A stretch of DNA of 64,000 nucleotides from Bog-159 sp963818855 (lineage in GTDB: Bacteria; Acidobacteriota; Terriglobia; Bryobacterales; Bryobacteraceae). Under the pieces are notes generated by a model. That model was not told the DNA's origin and made no database searches. It saw nothing but the letters and a program-made list of their open reading frames with translations. Position numbers and translations under genes: made by a program. Positions 1 through 9,692 of this stretch are shown piece after piece. The stretch covers positions 682,001 through 746,000 of the forward strand of contig CAWFUH010000006.1 of NCBI GenBank assembly GCA_963818855.1, in the 5' to 3' direction. Every line of letters begins with the position of its first letter. Position 1 is the stretch's first letter.

Positions 1-198
1 GCGGCCGTCGAGATCCGCCTCCTGCAGCAATCCGCCGGCCAGCAGCCGCGCCAGGATGCGGTACAGAGTGCCCACCTCCAGGCGCACGCGGCCTTCGGAC
101 TCGCGTTCGACCTCTTTCATGATTTCGTAGCCGTGGCGGGGGCCGTCCAGAAGGGCTAGCAGGATGTGAAAATCAGCGGGCTTGAGCGGGTCGTGCAT
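1..198 (-). CDS. PadR-family transcriptional regulator (N-terminal part, cut by window edge)
   Basis: The reading frame starts with ATG at 198 and runs off the left edge after 66 codons. The visible part has the PadR winged-helix pattern: an opening LKPADFHILLALLDGPRHGY, then a helix with EIMKEVE, then the recognition region VGTLYRILARLL. PadR proteins are small cytoplasmic repressors that respond to small molecules. In acidobacteria they commonly sit beside ADOP-type permeases, but none is adjacent on the visible side. There is no Shine-Dalgarno sequence before the ATG, and a -10-like TATATT lies about 13 bases upstream, so a leaderless or near-leaderless transcript is likely. The family call is firm; the effector is unknown. 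Confidence 0.85.
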   Translation of the reverse strand, partial: MHDPLKPADFHILLALLDGPRHGYEIMKEVERESEGRVRLEVGTLYRILARLLAGGLLQEADLDGR

Positions 199-232
199 AC
201 CAGTAATTCGAATATATGCATTTTACTGGTAT
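197..232 (-). promoter_or_regulatory. 10-bp perfect inverted repeat over padR start, candidate autoregulatory operator
   Basis: ATACCAGTAA (197-206) and TTACTGGTAT (223-232) are perfect inverted arms separated by 16 bases. The arm nearest the gene contains the padR start codon. The spacer holds TATATT, which reads as a -10 box for the minus strand. A dimeric repressor bound here would cover both promoter and start codon. The arms are seen directly; the binding role is inferred from how PadR proteins usually autoregulate. Confidence 0.6.
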
Positions 233-266
233 CAGCGCTGTTTGTGCAAGTGGGGGAGCTGGGAGC

Positions 267-1064
267 CTAGCCCTCGGGGTAAGGGTAGGGGTAGCGGCCG
301 TAGCGTTTGTACAAAAACCAATTCTCCGCGCAGTTGATGAGTACTCCGGTTAGTTTGCCGGTGGCGCTCACTTTCTGCAATGCCGCCAGGCATAAGCTGC
401 GGTCGGAATGGTTTGGCCGCACTACGAATATCACTCCATCCGCGACCGCCTGCACCAGGTCGTAGTCGGTAACGGCGGCGATGGGCGGCGTGTCGATCAG
501 CACGAACCGGAAGCTGTTCTTCACCGTAGCGCAGAGCTGATGCCAGCGCGCCGAATCTAGCAACTCAGCCGGATTGCGCCTGGCCGTTCCGGCGGCCAGT
601 ACGTAGAGATTGGGGAATTGTGCGGTGCGCACGATGGCGTCCTCCAGGTGGCAGTCGCCGTCGAGCACATCGGCCAGGCCCGGAGCCGGTGGCAGTCCCA
701 GGGCCGGCGCGAGGCTCGGATGGCGCAAATCCGCATCCACCAGCAGCACCGTGGTTTCTCCTTTGATGGCCAGCGCGCCGGCAGTGTTCACCGTGGAAAC
801 GGTCTTGCCATCGCCTGCGCCGGAACTGGAGACCACCAGCACGCGCGGCGCGTCAGGGTTTTGCAGGAGGTTAGTCCGTACCGCCCGGTATTGTTCGCCG
901 GCGCACGGGCTGCTGCCATCGTAGGGAAGCAGCGGGGACGATTCGGTGAGTTGCATCGGTAGGATGCGGATGCGGCTCTCCACATCCGGCGCGCGCTGCG
1001 GTGGCGGCGCAGGTTCGTGGATCAGCCCGGCTTTGATATCGAGAGCCTGGAAGATGGTGCTCAT
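267..1064 (-). CDS. CpsD/CapB-type bacterial tyrosine kinase
   Basis: This 265-residue protein is a soluble BY-kinase of the kind that controls exopolysaccharide polymerisation and export with a Wzz partner. Walker A is SGAGDGKTVS around residues 81-90, Walker A' is VLLVDADLRHP around 106-116 and Walker B is FVLIDTPP around 187-194. The C-terminus carries a tyrosine cluster at about residues 252, 255, 258, 260 and 262, the usual autophosphorylation tail. The ATG overlaps the stop of the upstream ATPase gene by four bases, so the two are translationally coupled. The separate Wzz gene two positions upstream supplies the membrane activator, as in Firmicute-style split systems. No glycosyltransferase is in the window, so the polymer is unknown. 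Confidence 0.9.
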   Translation of the reverse strand: MSTIFQALDIKAGLIHEPAPPPQRAPDVESRIRILPMQLTESSPLLPYDGSSPCAGEQYRAVRTNLLQNPDAPRVLVVSSSGAGDGKTVSTVNTAGALAIKGETTVLLVDADLRHPSLAPALGLPPAPGLADVLDGDCHLEDAIVRTAQFPNLYVLAAGTARRNPAELLDSARWHQLCATVKNSFRFVLIDTPPIAAVTDYDLVQAVADGVIFVVRPNHSDRSLCLAALQKVSATGKLTGVLINCAENWFLYKRYGRYPYPYPEG

Positions 1065-2023
1065 GCTCTTCTCCGGTTCGCGGGTGGTCCCGGCCGCAGG
1101 CGTTGAATGTCTCCCCGCGGCGCGTCATCATGCCTGGCGAGTTCGCGCGGCAAACGTAATACCTCAACCGGCGGCGGCATCGGCGCTGCGGGCGCCGCTG
1201 GCGGCGGCTCCGTCAATTCCAGGACACCCAAAGCCTCGCGCACCGTTTCCGGTCCGATGGATGCCTGCTCCGCACTGTACGCCCGCAGCAGCGCGATGTC
1301 GCAAATGGCGTTCGTCACGCGCGGAATGCCGCGGGACCAATGCGCCACCAGTTCCACGGCTTCCGCATTGAACGGGAAGTTGCCGTTGCCGCCGCCCTGA
1401 TGCCAGCGGTGGCGCATATACTGCTCCACTTCGGGCGGCCGCAGCGGCACGATATCCAGGCGTACCGATACGCGCTGCCGCAACTGGCGCAGATCGTCGC
1501 GCCGCATCAGGTCGCGCAGTTCGTTCTGCCCGGCCAGCACTACCTGCAGCAGCTTGCGCTCAGCGGTCTCGAAATTCATGAGCAGGCGGACTTCCTCCAA
1601 CAGCTCCGCGGACAGCTTGTGAGCTTCGTCCACCAGCAGCACCGGAGTCGTGCCTTCCGCGTTCGCGTCCATCAGAAACTCCCATAACTGCAGGAGCCGC
1701 TGCGCCTGGCTGACTCCGGTGACGGGCAGCCCGAAGCCGATCAGAATGAGCTCGAAGAAATCGGCTGCCGGAACGTTGGTGCTGAACACGGAGCAAAACC
1801 GGACCTTGCCGGCGGGCACCGACTGGATTAACTTCCGCAGGAGCGTGGTCTTTCCGGTGCCCACCTCGCCGGTCAACACGGCCGTTCCGCGGCGGCCGAG
1901 CACGGTGAAAATCAAGCCCGCCAGCGCTTCCCGATGCGTGGGCGCCAAAAACAGGAACTCCGGGTCCGGAGTCATCGAGAAGGGCGGCTTCGAGAGATGG
2001 AAGAATTCCTCGTACATAGGCAA
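1061..2023 (-). CDS. ExeA/GspA-like AAA ATPase of exopolysaccharide locus
   Basis: A 320-residue P-loop ATPase. It begins with the family's YEEFFHLSKPPFSMTPDPEF block and has Walker A GEVGTGKTT near residues 52-60 and Walker B PVLLVDEAHKL. This is the family of ExeA/GspA and of the ATPases found in XrtA (PEP-CTERM) exopolysaccharide operons. No peptidoglycan-binding domain is visible; the last 50 residues are proline-rich and low complexity. It lies three bases after the Wzz gene and overlaps the kinase gene by four, so the three form one operon. Its role in export is inferred from context. An ATG two codons downstream of the chosen one is equally possible. Confidence 0.85.
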   Translation of the reverse strand: MPMYEEFFHLSKPPFSMTPDPEFLFLAPTHREALAGLIFTVLGRRGTAVLTGEVGTGKTTLLRKLIQSVPAGKVRFCSVFSTNVPAADFFELILIGFGLPVTGVSQAQRLLQLWEFLMDANAEGTTPVLLVDEAHKLSAELLEEVRLLMNFETAERKLLQVVLAGQNELRDLMRRDDLRQLRQRVSVRLDIVPLRPPEVEQYMRHRWHQGGGNGNFPFNAEAVELVAHWSRGIPRVTNAICDIALLRAYSAEQASIGPETVREALGVLELTEPPPAAPAAPMPPPVEVLRLPRELARHDDAPRGDIQRLRPGPPANRRRA

Positions 2024-2026
2024 CCG

Positions 2027-3628
2027 CTACAAACCGCGCGTTTCGGCCGCGGGAATAATGGCCGTGATGCGGCCCAGGATGGGGATCTCCGGCGGCAGTT
2101 CCCATTCACCCAGGAGTACATTGCGCTGCATCTCGCGCGCCATGCCCGCGACGACAGCAATCGCCAGGCTGAGCATCGCAGCAAGACTTAGCCAGGCGAG
2201 ACGATCTGGCGAAAACGGCTTGCTGGGCGGCTGGGCCGGATCGATCATGGTAAACCGTTCGCCTTGCTGGCGGTGTTCCAGGGCAGTGGCCATATTCGCC
2301 GCGATGCGCTTATCGAGCAGGGATTTGTAATTAGCTTTGGCGATTTCGTAATCGCGGGAGAGCGCGGTCAGTTCGTGTTCGCGCACGGGAAGCGCATCCA
2401 TGCGACTTTCGAGCGCCGCGATGGTCTTGAGGATGTTTTTGCGCGCGGCGGTCCGCAGGTCCAGTTCATGACTCGCCAGGCCGTGTTCGGTACGCAGGCT
2501 GGCGATGCGCTCGCGCTGCTGCAACAGATCGCCGAGCACCGGCTCCGGCGCGGGTGCCGCGGGATTGTCCTGGCGGGTGGCTGCCTCAGCCTGGCGCGCC
2601 TGGCCCAACAGTTTCTCGAGACGCTGCACATCCGGGTGTTGTGCGGTGTATCGCAAGCGCAGGGCATCGAGTTGCGCCTGCAGCGCGGCCGAACTGGAGG
2701 TGGCACCGGCGGCTGGTGCGACCGGCGACGGGCTGCGGGCAGCCGCGCGCTCCAACACCTGGGCGGTGGATTCGGCCATGCTCAGCGAGGTGGACAGCAT
2801 CGTTTTCGATTGTTCTGCCTGGGCGATGGCATCCTGATTCGATTGCAACTCGACTTGGGCGCGCGACAGGGCACCGGCCAGGGAGCTTTCCTGCTCCGGC
2901 AATTCGCCCTTGTGTTTCAGCTTGTACTCTTCGACTTGCCCTTCCAGTGCGCTCAGCGCCTTCTTAGCTTCTTGCAGCTGGTCTTCGATGAACTCGGATG
3001 TCCCTTCGGCGTGGTTCTCGCGCGTGCGCAGGTTTTCCTCGATGAAAAGATTGCCAATCTGGTTAGCCACTTCCGCTACCGTGAACGGATCGCGGCCCTG
3101 ATACGAGATGCGGAAGGCGCCGGGACGCTCCTGACTCCAGCCGCGCTCCAGCACAATCTTAATATCTTTGCGCATAGTTTCGATGATCTCTTCCTGCGGC
3201 AGGCGCGCACGTTCCCGCTCGTAAAGATGGTACGCATCGATGATTTTCTGCAGGTGATCGGTCGCCAGGATCTGCTGTGAAATCGTGGCCAGCCTGTCCT
3301 GCACGTCCGCATTCGCCGTCGAAGCCACGTATCGCTCCGGGATTTTTTGGCCATCCACCAGGATGACGGCTTCTGCTCTGTACTCTGGGGGAATCATGTA
3401 GACGGCGGCGCCCGAGAGCAGGCATAGGAAGATCCAGATCAGGCCGATCAGGGTCTTGGATTTCCAGAGCGTGCGCGCCAGGGAGAGGGGCGAGATCTCG
3501 GGGTGCACACTCGTACCCACACTCGTACCCAGGCCCAGGGGAAACATGACGCCTTCGTCGACAGCACGGCTCCGGCCAAACCCAGGGCTCTCCGATCCTC
3601 TGGATTTGAGACGGGTGGCGCGGGTCAA
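2027..3628 (-). CDS. Wzz/GumC-type polysaccharide chain-length determinant
   Basis: About 533 residues. A first membrane helix (TLIGLIWIFLCLLSGAAVYM) is followed by the Wzz motif region starting PPEYRAEAVILVDG, a long periplasmic coiled coil, a proline-rich PAQPPSKPFSP segment and a second helix (LAWLSLAAMLSLAIAVVAG). No P-loop is present, so the kinase is the separate gene downstream. The start given is a TTG with GGAG five bases before it; an ATG at 3547 (MFPLGLGT) is a credible alternative and would remove a poorly conserved 27-residue extension. A 12-bp tandem repeat near 3505-3530 encodes the VGTSVGTSV stretch. The protein should sit in the inner membrane and set polymer length with the downstream kinase. 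Confidence 0.85.
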   Translation of the reverse strand: MTRATRLKSRGSESPGFGRSRAVDEGVMFPLGLGTSVGTSVHPEISPLSLARTLWKSKTLIGLIWIFLCLLSGAAVYMIPPEYRAEAVILVDGQKIPERYVASTANADVQDRLATISQQILATDHLQKIIDAYHLYERERARLPQEEIIETMRKDIKIVLERGWSQERPGAFRISYQGRDPFTVAEVANQIGNLFIEENLRTRENHAEGTSEFIEDQLQEAKKALSALEGQVEEYKLKHKGELPEQESSLAGALSRAQVELQSNQDAIAQAEQSKTMLSTSLSMAESTAQVLERAAARSPSPVAPAAGATSSSAALQAQLDALRLRYTAQHPDVQRLEKLLGQARQAEAATRQDNPAAPAPEPVLGDLLQQRERIASLRTEHGLASHELDLRTAARKNILKTIAALESRMDALPVREHELTALSRDYEIAKANYKSLLDKRIAANMATALEHRQQGERFTMIDPAQPPSKPFSPDRLAWLSLAAMLSLAIAVVAGMAREMQRNVLLGEWELPPEIPILGRITAIIPAAETRGL

Positions 3629-3689
3629 CTGCGCTCCGCGAGGGCGATTGTTGGGAATTAGTCCGAAATCTTGGGATTTGTATTAGAGG

Positions 3690-4683
3690 TTACACGCCCC
3701 ACAAGTCGCCGTCTCCCGCTCCCACCAGCACCGGCTCCGGTTCGGCGGCCTCGGCAGGTGCGAGATCGTAAGCGGGCAGCAGCCAGTGGCGATAGTTCGC
3801 CAGACGATTCCGGCTGGCCTCCATGTACAGGAAGCGCAGTTCGGCTGCGACCGGACCGATAGCGCCTGAGCCTACCGGGCGATGGTCCACCTGCGTGACC
3901 GGCGCCACCTCCACCGCGGTGCCCGTGAAAAAGATCTCGTCGGCCAGGTACAGCTCGCTGCGATCCACCGGACGCTCCACGATGTCGAGATGCAGTTCGT
4001 TCCGGGCCAGTTCGATCACGCAATTGCGGGTGATGCCTTCGAGGATGTTCTCGCTGCCGGCCGGGGTGACCAGCTTCCCGCCGCGCACCAGGAAAATGTT
4101 GCAAGTGGCGCCTTCGGCTACGTGCCCTTCTTCAGTGAGGAAAATCGCTTCGTCGAAGCCGTTGCGCCGCGCTTCATCTCCCGCCAGGGCGCTATTCACG
4201 TACGATCCGCAGATCTTTGCGCGTCCGGGAATGGCGTTATCTTCGATGCGCCGCCAGGAAACCACGCCGGCATGCAGGCCGTTTTTGCTATCCAGATAAT
4301 CGCCGAACGGGACTGCAATCACCGAGAAAGCATCGAAGTCATCGGGATTCACGCCGATGCGTTCGGCGGACTTATAAGCCAACGGCCGCACATAGATGTG
4401 CGAGCGAAAGTGATTCCGGCGGACCAGTTCCGTGGCGATGCCGCACAGCTCGGAAGCGTCCGGCGGGATGGCAATGCGCAGAATGCTGGAATTGGCCTTC
4501 CAGCGGCGGAAGTGCTCCATGGGACGCATCAGGTAGATCTGCTCCTGGCGCTCGTCCCAATAGCCGCGAATGCCGTCGAATACGCCGGTGCCGTAATGCA
4601 ACGCGTGCGTCAGGATGCTGACGCGTGCATCGCGCAGCGGAACGTATTGATTATCGAAATAGACGATGACGTGGGAATGATCT

Positions 4684-4694
<11 letters not shown>
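3690..4694 (-). CDS. ilvE: Branched-chain amino-acid aminotransferase
   Basis: A 334-residue fold-type IV PLP aminotransferase that interconverts valine, leucine or isoleucine and their 2-oxoacids. Family blocks are VSILTHALHYGTGVFDGIRG near residue 25-44, the PLP lysine in GRAKICGSYVNSALA (about K160) and EGATCNIFLV further on. The ATG overlaps the upstream oxidoreductase gene by 11 bases and has AAGGA eight bases before it, so it is the last gene of that operon. Placed after a 2-oxoacid oxidoreductase rather than among biosynthesis genes, it probably works in the degradative direction. The last 30 or so residues are an alanine/glutamate-rich tail. A D-amino-acid aminotransferase role is less likely given the sequence. 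Confidence 0.9.
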
Positions 4695-6142
<1,448 letters not shown>

Positions 6143-6150
<8 letters not shown>

Positions 6151-7255
6151 GGGTGGGAACCTCCTCGGTGGGAACCTCGTTGGTTCCGTGGCTGGTGGCT
6201 GGTGTTTGGTGGCTGGTGGTTGTGTCCAAGACATCCAGCACTTCCTCGGCAGTTGGGACATTGCCTCCGGCTCGGCCATAGAACTCTACCGGCTTGCGGC
6301 CTTCCAGCGCCAGACGGACATCTTCCACTAACTGGCCTGTGCTTAGCTCTACGACTAGGAATTTTCGCGCGGTGCGACTTAGCTCTCGCAGGCGCACGGC
6401 CGGGAACGGATACAACGTAATGGGGCGCAGCAGCCCCAGTTTCAGACCTTGCGCGCGGCCTTGCTCAACGACCTGCTTCAACACGCGTGAGACGATACCG
6501 TAGCCCACCAGCACGATTTCCGCGTCTGCGGTGCGCCAGTCTTCGCTTTGCACGGCTTCCTGCTCAGCGCGCCGGTATTTGGCTTCCAGCTTGCGGATGT
6601 GCTCTTCCAGTTTATCCGGCTCGAGGTAAATCGAGCTGATCAGGTTGCGGCGGGTTTCGGCAGTTCCGGCCACGGCCCAATTCGGCTGGACGGGCGACAC
6701 GATGGGCGGCGGGAATTCCACCGGCTCCATCATCTGTCCGATGTAGCCATCCGCCAGCACGAACACCGGATTGCGATAGCGATCGGCCAGGTCGAATGCC
6801 TGGATAGTGAGGCTGGCCATCTCCTGCACGGAATTCGGCGCCAGCACCAGAGTGCGATAGCAGCCGTGCCCGCCGCCCTTCACCACCTGGTGGTAATCGC
6901 CCTGCTCCGGCGCGATGTTGCCCAGGCCCGGACCGCCGCGCATGATATCCGCGATCACGCATGGCAATTCCGCCCCCGCAATATAGCTGATGCCTTCCTG
7001 CATGAGGCTGATGCCGGGACCGCTCGATGCAGACATAGCGCGCACGCCCGTGGATGCCGCGCCGTACAGCATGTTCACGGCCGCCACTTCGCTTTCAGCC
7101 TGCAAAAACACGCCGCCGGCCTGCGGCATGTAGAGAGCGGCGGCTTCGGCGATCTCGCTCGCCGGCGTGATGGGGTAACCGTAGAACGCACGGCAACCGG
7201 CCAGAATGGCGCCCTTCACGATGGCTTCGTTGCCTTTGGTCATTTGCTTTGACAT
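6143..7255 (-). CDS. 2-oxoacid:ferredoxin oxidoreductase alpha subunit
   Basis: A 370-residue alpha subunit of a VOR/KOR-type enzyme, the cytoplasmic pyrimidine-transketolase half. It begins KGNEAIVKGAILAGCRAFYG, continues with YPITPASEIAE and carries MSASSGPGISLMQEGISY and IMRGGPGLGNIAPEQGDYHQ, all typical of the family. Start ATG 7255 has AAGGAGG about seven bases before it; the frame upstream is noise. The last 20 residues are repeat-encoded and probably dispensable. It lies 31 bases after the ferredoxin gene and overlaps the beta-gamma gene by eight bases. Substrate is inferred from neighbours as a branched-chain 2-oxoacid. Confidence 0.92.
6188..6231. repeat. TGGCTGGTGG minisatellite-like repeat, copy at the alpha-subunit C-terminus
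   Basis: The same repeat family as in the beta-gamma linker, here encoding the TTSHQTPATSHG tail of the alpha subunit just before its stop and before the strong ribosome binding site of the next gene. Confidence 0.7.
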
Positions 7256-7286
7256 GAACCCATCCTCCTTAAGGGGCTTAAGCGGC

Positions 7287-7523
7287 TTAGGCGGCCGCCC
7301 GCAGCACGATGATGGCGCCCGGCTCGGGGCACACGAAGAAACAGATGCCGCAGCCCGTACAGCCCACACCTGCGTAGCTCGCGGGATGGTAGCCGTACCG
7401 GTTCAGTTGGTCCGCAAGGAGCAGGACCTTGGGGGGGCAGGCCTCCACGCACAGCCCGCAACCCTTGCACTCTTCGGAATTGAGCTCGACCTTGCCACGG
7501 TCGGGTTTGCTGGTGTTCGTCAT
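7287..7523 (-). CDS. 2[4Fe-4S] ferredoxin (delta) subunit
   Basis: A 78-residue polyferredoxin with two cluster motifs, CKGCGLCVEACP (about residues 19-30) and CTGCGICFFVCP (about 55-66). It serves as the electron-accepting delta subunit of the oxidoreductase encoded immediately downstream, or as its bound ferredoxin. The ATG overlaps the stop of the CoA-transferase gene by four bases. Length and motif order match VorD/KorD-like subunits. Confidence 0.92.
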   Translation of the reverse strand: MTNTSKPDRGKVELNSEECKGCGLCVEACPPKVLLLADQLNRYGYHPASYAGVGCTGCGICFFVCPEPGAIIVLRAAA

Positions 7524-8854
7524 GCGACCTCCAGAATTGGTTCCACACTTTCCGTGCGCTGCAGGTAATGCGCATGCCGGGCATAATCATAAAGCTGGTC
7601 GCGAAACTTCGGATCGGCGATCGAAATCAGCGCCTCCGCGCGCTCGCGAAGCGTTTTGCCCCACAAGTAAGCCACGCCATGTTCGGTTACCACATAGTGC
7701 ACTTCCGCGCGGCCCGTAACCACCCCGGCGCCCGGGTCAAGCACTGGCACGATGCGCGAAATGCGTCCGTTCCGGGCGGTGGATGGCAGCGCGATGATGG
7801 GCTTGCCGCCTTTTGACCGGGCCGCGCCGCGCATAAAATCCAGTTGTCCGCCGAAGCCGCTGTACGGCGTCGCCCCAATGGAATCGGCGCACACCTGGCC
7901 GGTCAGATCCACCTGGATCGCCGAATTGATGGCCACCATGCGCTCGTTCTGCGCGATGACGAATGGATCGTTGACGTATCGGGTCCGGTGGAACTCAAAC
8001 ATGGGGTTGTTGTGGATGCAGTCGAAAATGCGCCTGGTCCCCAGCACAAAACCGGCAACCACCTTGCCCCGGTGCACGGTCTTTCGCGCGCCGGTAATTA
8101 CGCCGGCTTCAATGAGCGGCACGATGCCGTCCGGGCACAACTCGCTGTGAATTCCCAGGTCTTTGCGGTCGTAGAGGGCTTCCAGTACTGCATTGGGAAT
8201 GCCGCCGATGCCGAGCTGCAGCGTAGCGCCATCGGGAATCAGCGGGGCCACGTTGCGGGCGATGCGGCGCTGCTCCTCGCTCGCTGGCGCCGAGGGCAGC
8301 TCCAGCAGCGGGTGGGAGGTCTCCACAATAGCGGAGACTTTGCTTACGTGCAGAAACGTATCACCCATGGTGCGCGGCATCTGATCGTTGACTTCCGCGA
8401 TGATGCGCCGCGCGCACTCGGCCGCGGTCAGCGTGCAGTCGATGCTGGTTCCCAGGCTGAGATAGCCGTGCTCATCCGGTGGCGAAGTTTGGATCAATGC
8501 GACGTCCAGCGGCATCTCTCCGGACGAAAACAGATTTTCAATTTCGCTCAGGTAGATGGGGGTATAGTCGGCGCGTCCGGCGGCCACGGCCGGGCGCACG
8601 TTCGGGCCCAGGAACAGACCGCTGTGGCGGAAGTGTCCTTCGTATTCCGGCAGCGTGTAATCCGCGTTGCCGAGCGTCAGCATGTGCACAATCTGGACAT
8701 CGCGCAATTGCGGGGCACGGCCGAGCAGCGCCTGAATCAGAAGGTCGGGAGTAGCATTGCCCTCTTGTATCCAGATGCGGTCGCCCGATTTGACCGCTTC
8801 AGCCGCACGCGCGCCGCTGACCACCTTGTGGCGGAATTCGCTGGACGGCATCAC
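7520..8854 (-). CDS. Acetyl-CoA hydrolase/CoA-transferase family protein
   Basis: A 444-residue class I CoA-transferase-like enzyme related to 4-hydroxybutyrate and succinyl-CoA:acetate CoA-transferases. The catalytic glutamate is in GIHSELCPDG (about E238), and the CoA-site glycines are in LQLGIGGIPNAV and YSGFGGQLDF. Such enzymes swap CoA between an acyl-CoA and a free acid, or hydrolyse it. As first gene of the operon it would take the acyl-CoA made by the oxidoreductase encoded downstream. The start listed is GTG 8854; ATG 8851 is the very next codon and equally good. A consensus promoter lies 30-58 bases upstream and the ribosome binding site sits in a small hairpin. Confidence 0.88.
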   Translation of the reverse strand: MMPSSEFRHKVVSGARAAEAVKSGDRIWIQEGNATPDLLIQALLGRAPQLRDVQIVHMLTLGNADYTLPEYEGHFRHSGLFLGPNVRPAVAAGRADYTPIYLSEIENLFSSGEMPLDVALIQTSPPDEHGYLSLGTSIDCTLTAAECARRIIAEVNDQMPRTMGDTFLHVSKVSAIVETSHPLLELPSAPASEEQRRIARNVAPLIPDGATLQLGIGGIPNAVLEALYDRKDLGIHSELCPDGIVPLIEAGVITGARKTVHRGKVVAGFVLGTRRIFDCIHNNPMFEFHRTRYVNDPFVIAQNERMVAINSAIQVDLTGQVCADSIGATPYSGFGGQLDFMRGAARSKGGKPIIALPSTARNGRISRIVPVLDPGAGVVTGRAEVHYVVTEHGVAYLWGKTLRERAEALISIADPKFRDQLYDYARHAHYLQRTESVEPILEVA

Positions 8855-8858
8855 TATA

Positions 8859-8876
8859 ACCCACCTCCACGTGGGT
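8859..8876 (-). promoter_or_regulatory. Hairpin holding the CoA-transferase ribosome binding site
   Basis: On the minus strand ACCCAC and GTGGGT can pair over a six-base loop. The GGAGGT Shine-Dalgarno sequence lies partly in the loop and partly in the 3' arm, 12 bases or so before the start. It could damp translation or be coincidental. Confidence 0.4.
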
Positions 8877-8883
8877 CTACCTG

Positions 8884-8912
8884 ATTATATTACGGATTAA
8901 CAGGTATGTAAA
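8884..8912 (-). promoter_or_regulatory. Consensus sigma-70-type promoter of the CoA-transferase/oxidoreductase operon
   Basis: On the minus strand TTTACA (8912-8907) and a perfect TATAAT (8889-8884) are separated by exactly 17 bases. The expected transcript starts near 8877, about 23 bases before the first gene. This is the best promoter in the window. Confidence 0.75.
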
Positions 8913-9039
8913 TATTAAATTCCAGAAGCCTGCGCCAGGCCCGAAGCGGACGTTTGCGTACGGTTGACAGCATGAAGACATGGCTCTCAGTTGTATACTG
9001 GCTCTGCGTGATCTCGCCAAAGTGAAGATAGGAGGAAAT

Positions 9040-9627
9040 ATGGAATCGACGATCCTGCGTTTCGTAATCGCATCCGGTCTGGCCGCTTCGCTGAACATCG
9101 CTTCGGCGCAGCCGCAGTCGGCCGCGGGCTTCCAGGTGGCCAGCACCACTTTTTCCGACGGCGGAACCCTGCCCCTCAGCATGGTTTATAACCAATGCAC
9201 GAGTTTTCCCGGAGGCGGCGACATGTCTCCGCAACTGTCGTGGACTAATGCCCCGCGCGGCACGCATAGTTTCATCGTGGTCTTGTACGATGTTACGGCA
9301 TCGTTCACGCATTGGGGCATGTACAACATCGCACCCACTACGAGCATGCTTCCCGAGAACGCGGGCACGGCCGGCAGTAGTTATGGGACTCAAATTTCCA
9401 ATGATTTCGGCGATCTCAGTTACGACGGTCCCTGCCCGCCGCCGCTGACACCGGCGTCGCACAGGTACGTAATTACGGTATACGCGCTGGACATCATGTT
9501 GCCGACATTGCCGATGATCGGCGACTTCCCTCCCGGCGCGGAGGCCCTGTATCACGCCCTGATTGTCGTGGGCGGGCATATCCTGGATATCGCCCGCATC
9601 AGTGGTTTCTATCCGGCGCAGGGCTAA
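9040..9627 (+). CDS. Secreted PEBP (YbhB/YbcL) family protein
   Basis: A 195-residue phosphatidylethanolamine-binding-like protein. Residues 1-24 form a signal peptide ending ASAQ. The mature part has the PEBP blocks GGDMSPQLSWTNAPRGTHSF, the ligand-site THWGMYNI and a C-terminal HRYVITVYALD. ATG 9040 is preceded by AGGAGG six bases upstream, which overrules longer frames. A TTGACA at 8964 and TATACT at 8994 lie upstream, but 24 bases apart, so the promoter is uncertain. Bacterial members are periplasmic proteins of unclear function. It is divergent from the CoA-transferase operon. Confidence 0.85.
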   Translation: MESTILRFVIASGLAASLNIASAQPQSAAGFQVASTTFSDGGTLPLSMVYNQCTSFPGGGDMSPQLSWTNAPRGTHSFIVVLYDVTASFTHWGMYNIAPTTSMLPENAGTAGSSYGTQISNDFGDLSYDGPCPPPLTPASHRYVITVYALDIMLPTLPMIGDFPPGAEALYHALIVVGGHILDIARISGFYPAQG

Positions 9628-9643
9628 AGAAACCGGGTTTCTT
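9627..9643 (+). terminator. Weak inverted repeat after the PEBP gene
   Basis: AAGAAACC and GGTTTCTT are complementary around one G, beginning at the last base of the PEBP stop codon. Without a GC-rich stem or T-run it is only a possible terminator. Confidence 0.25.
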
Positions 9644-9692
9644 CCATACAGACGTGCACGCGGCGCTCGTTTTGTTGCATCATCAGTTATAG

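Noticed and set aside
6151..6279. 43-residue upstream extension of the beta-gamma fusion
   Set aside because: Encoded by the repeat region and the end of the alpha gene; a strong GAGGAGG site marks the ATG at 6150.
8964..8999. TTGACA and TATACT as a promoter for the PEBP gene
   Set aside because: The 24-base spacing is too long for a normal sigma-70 promoter.
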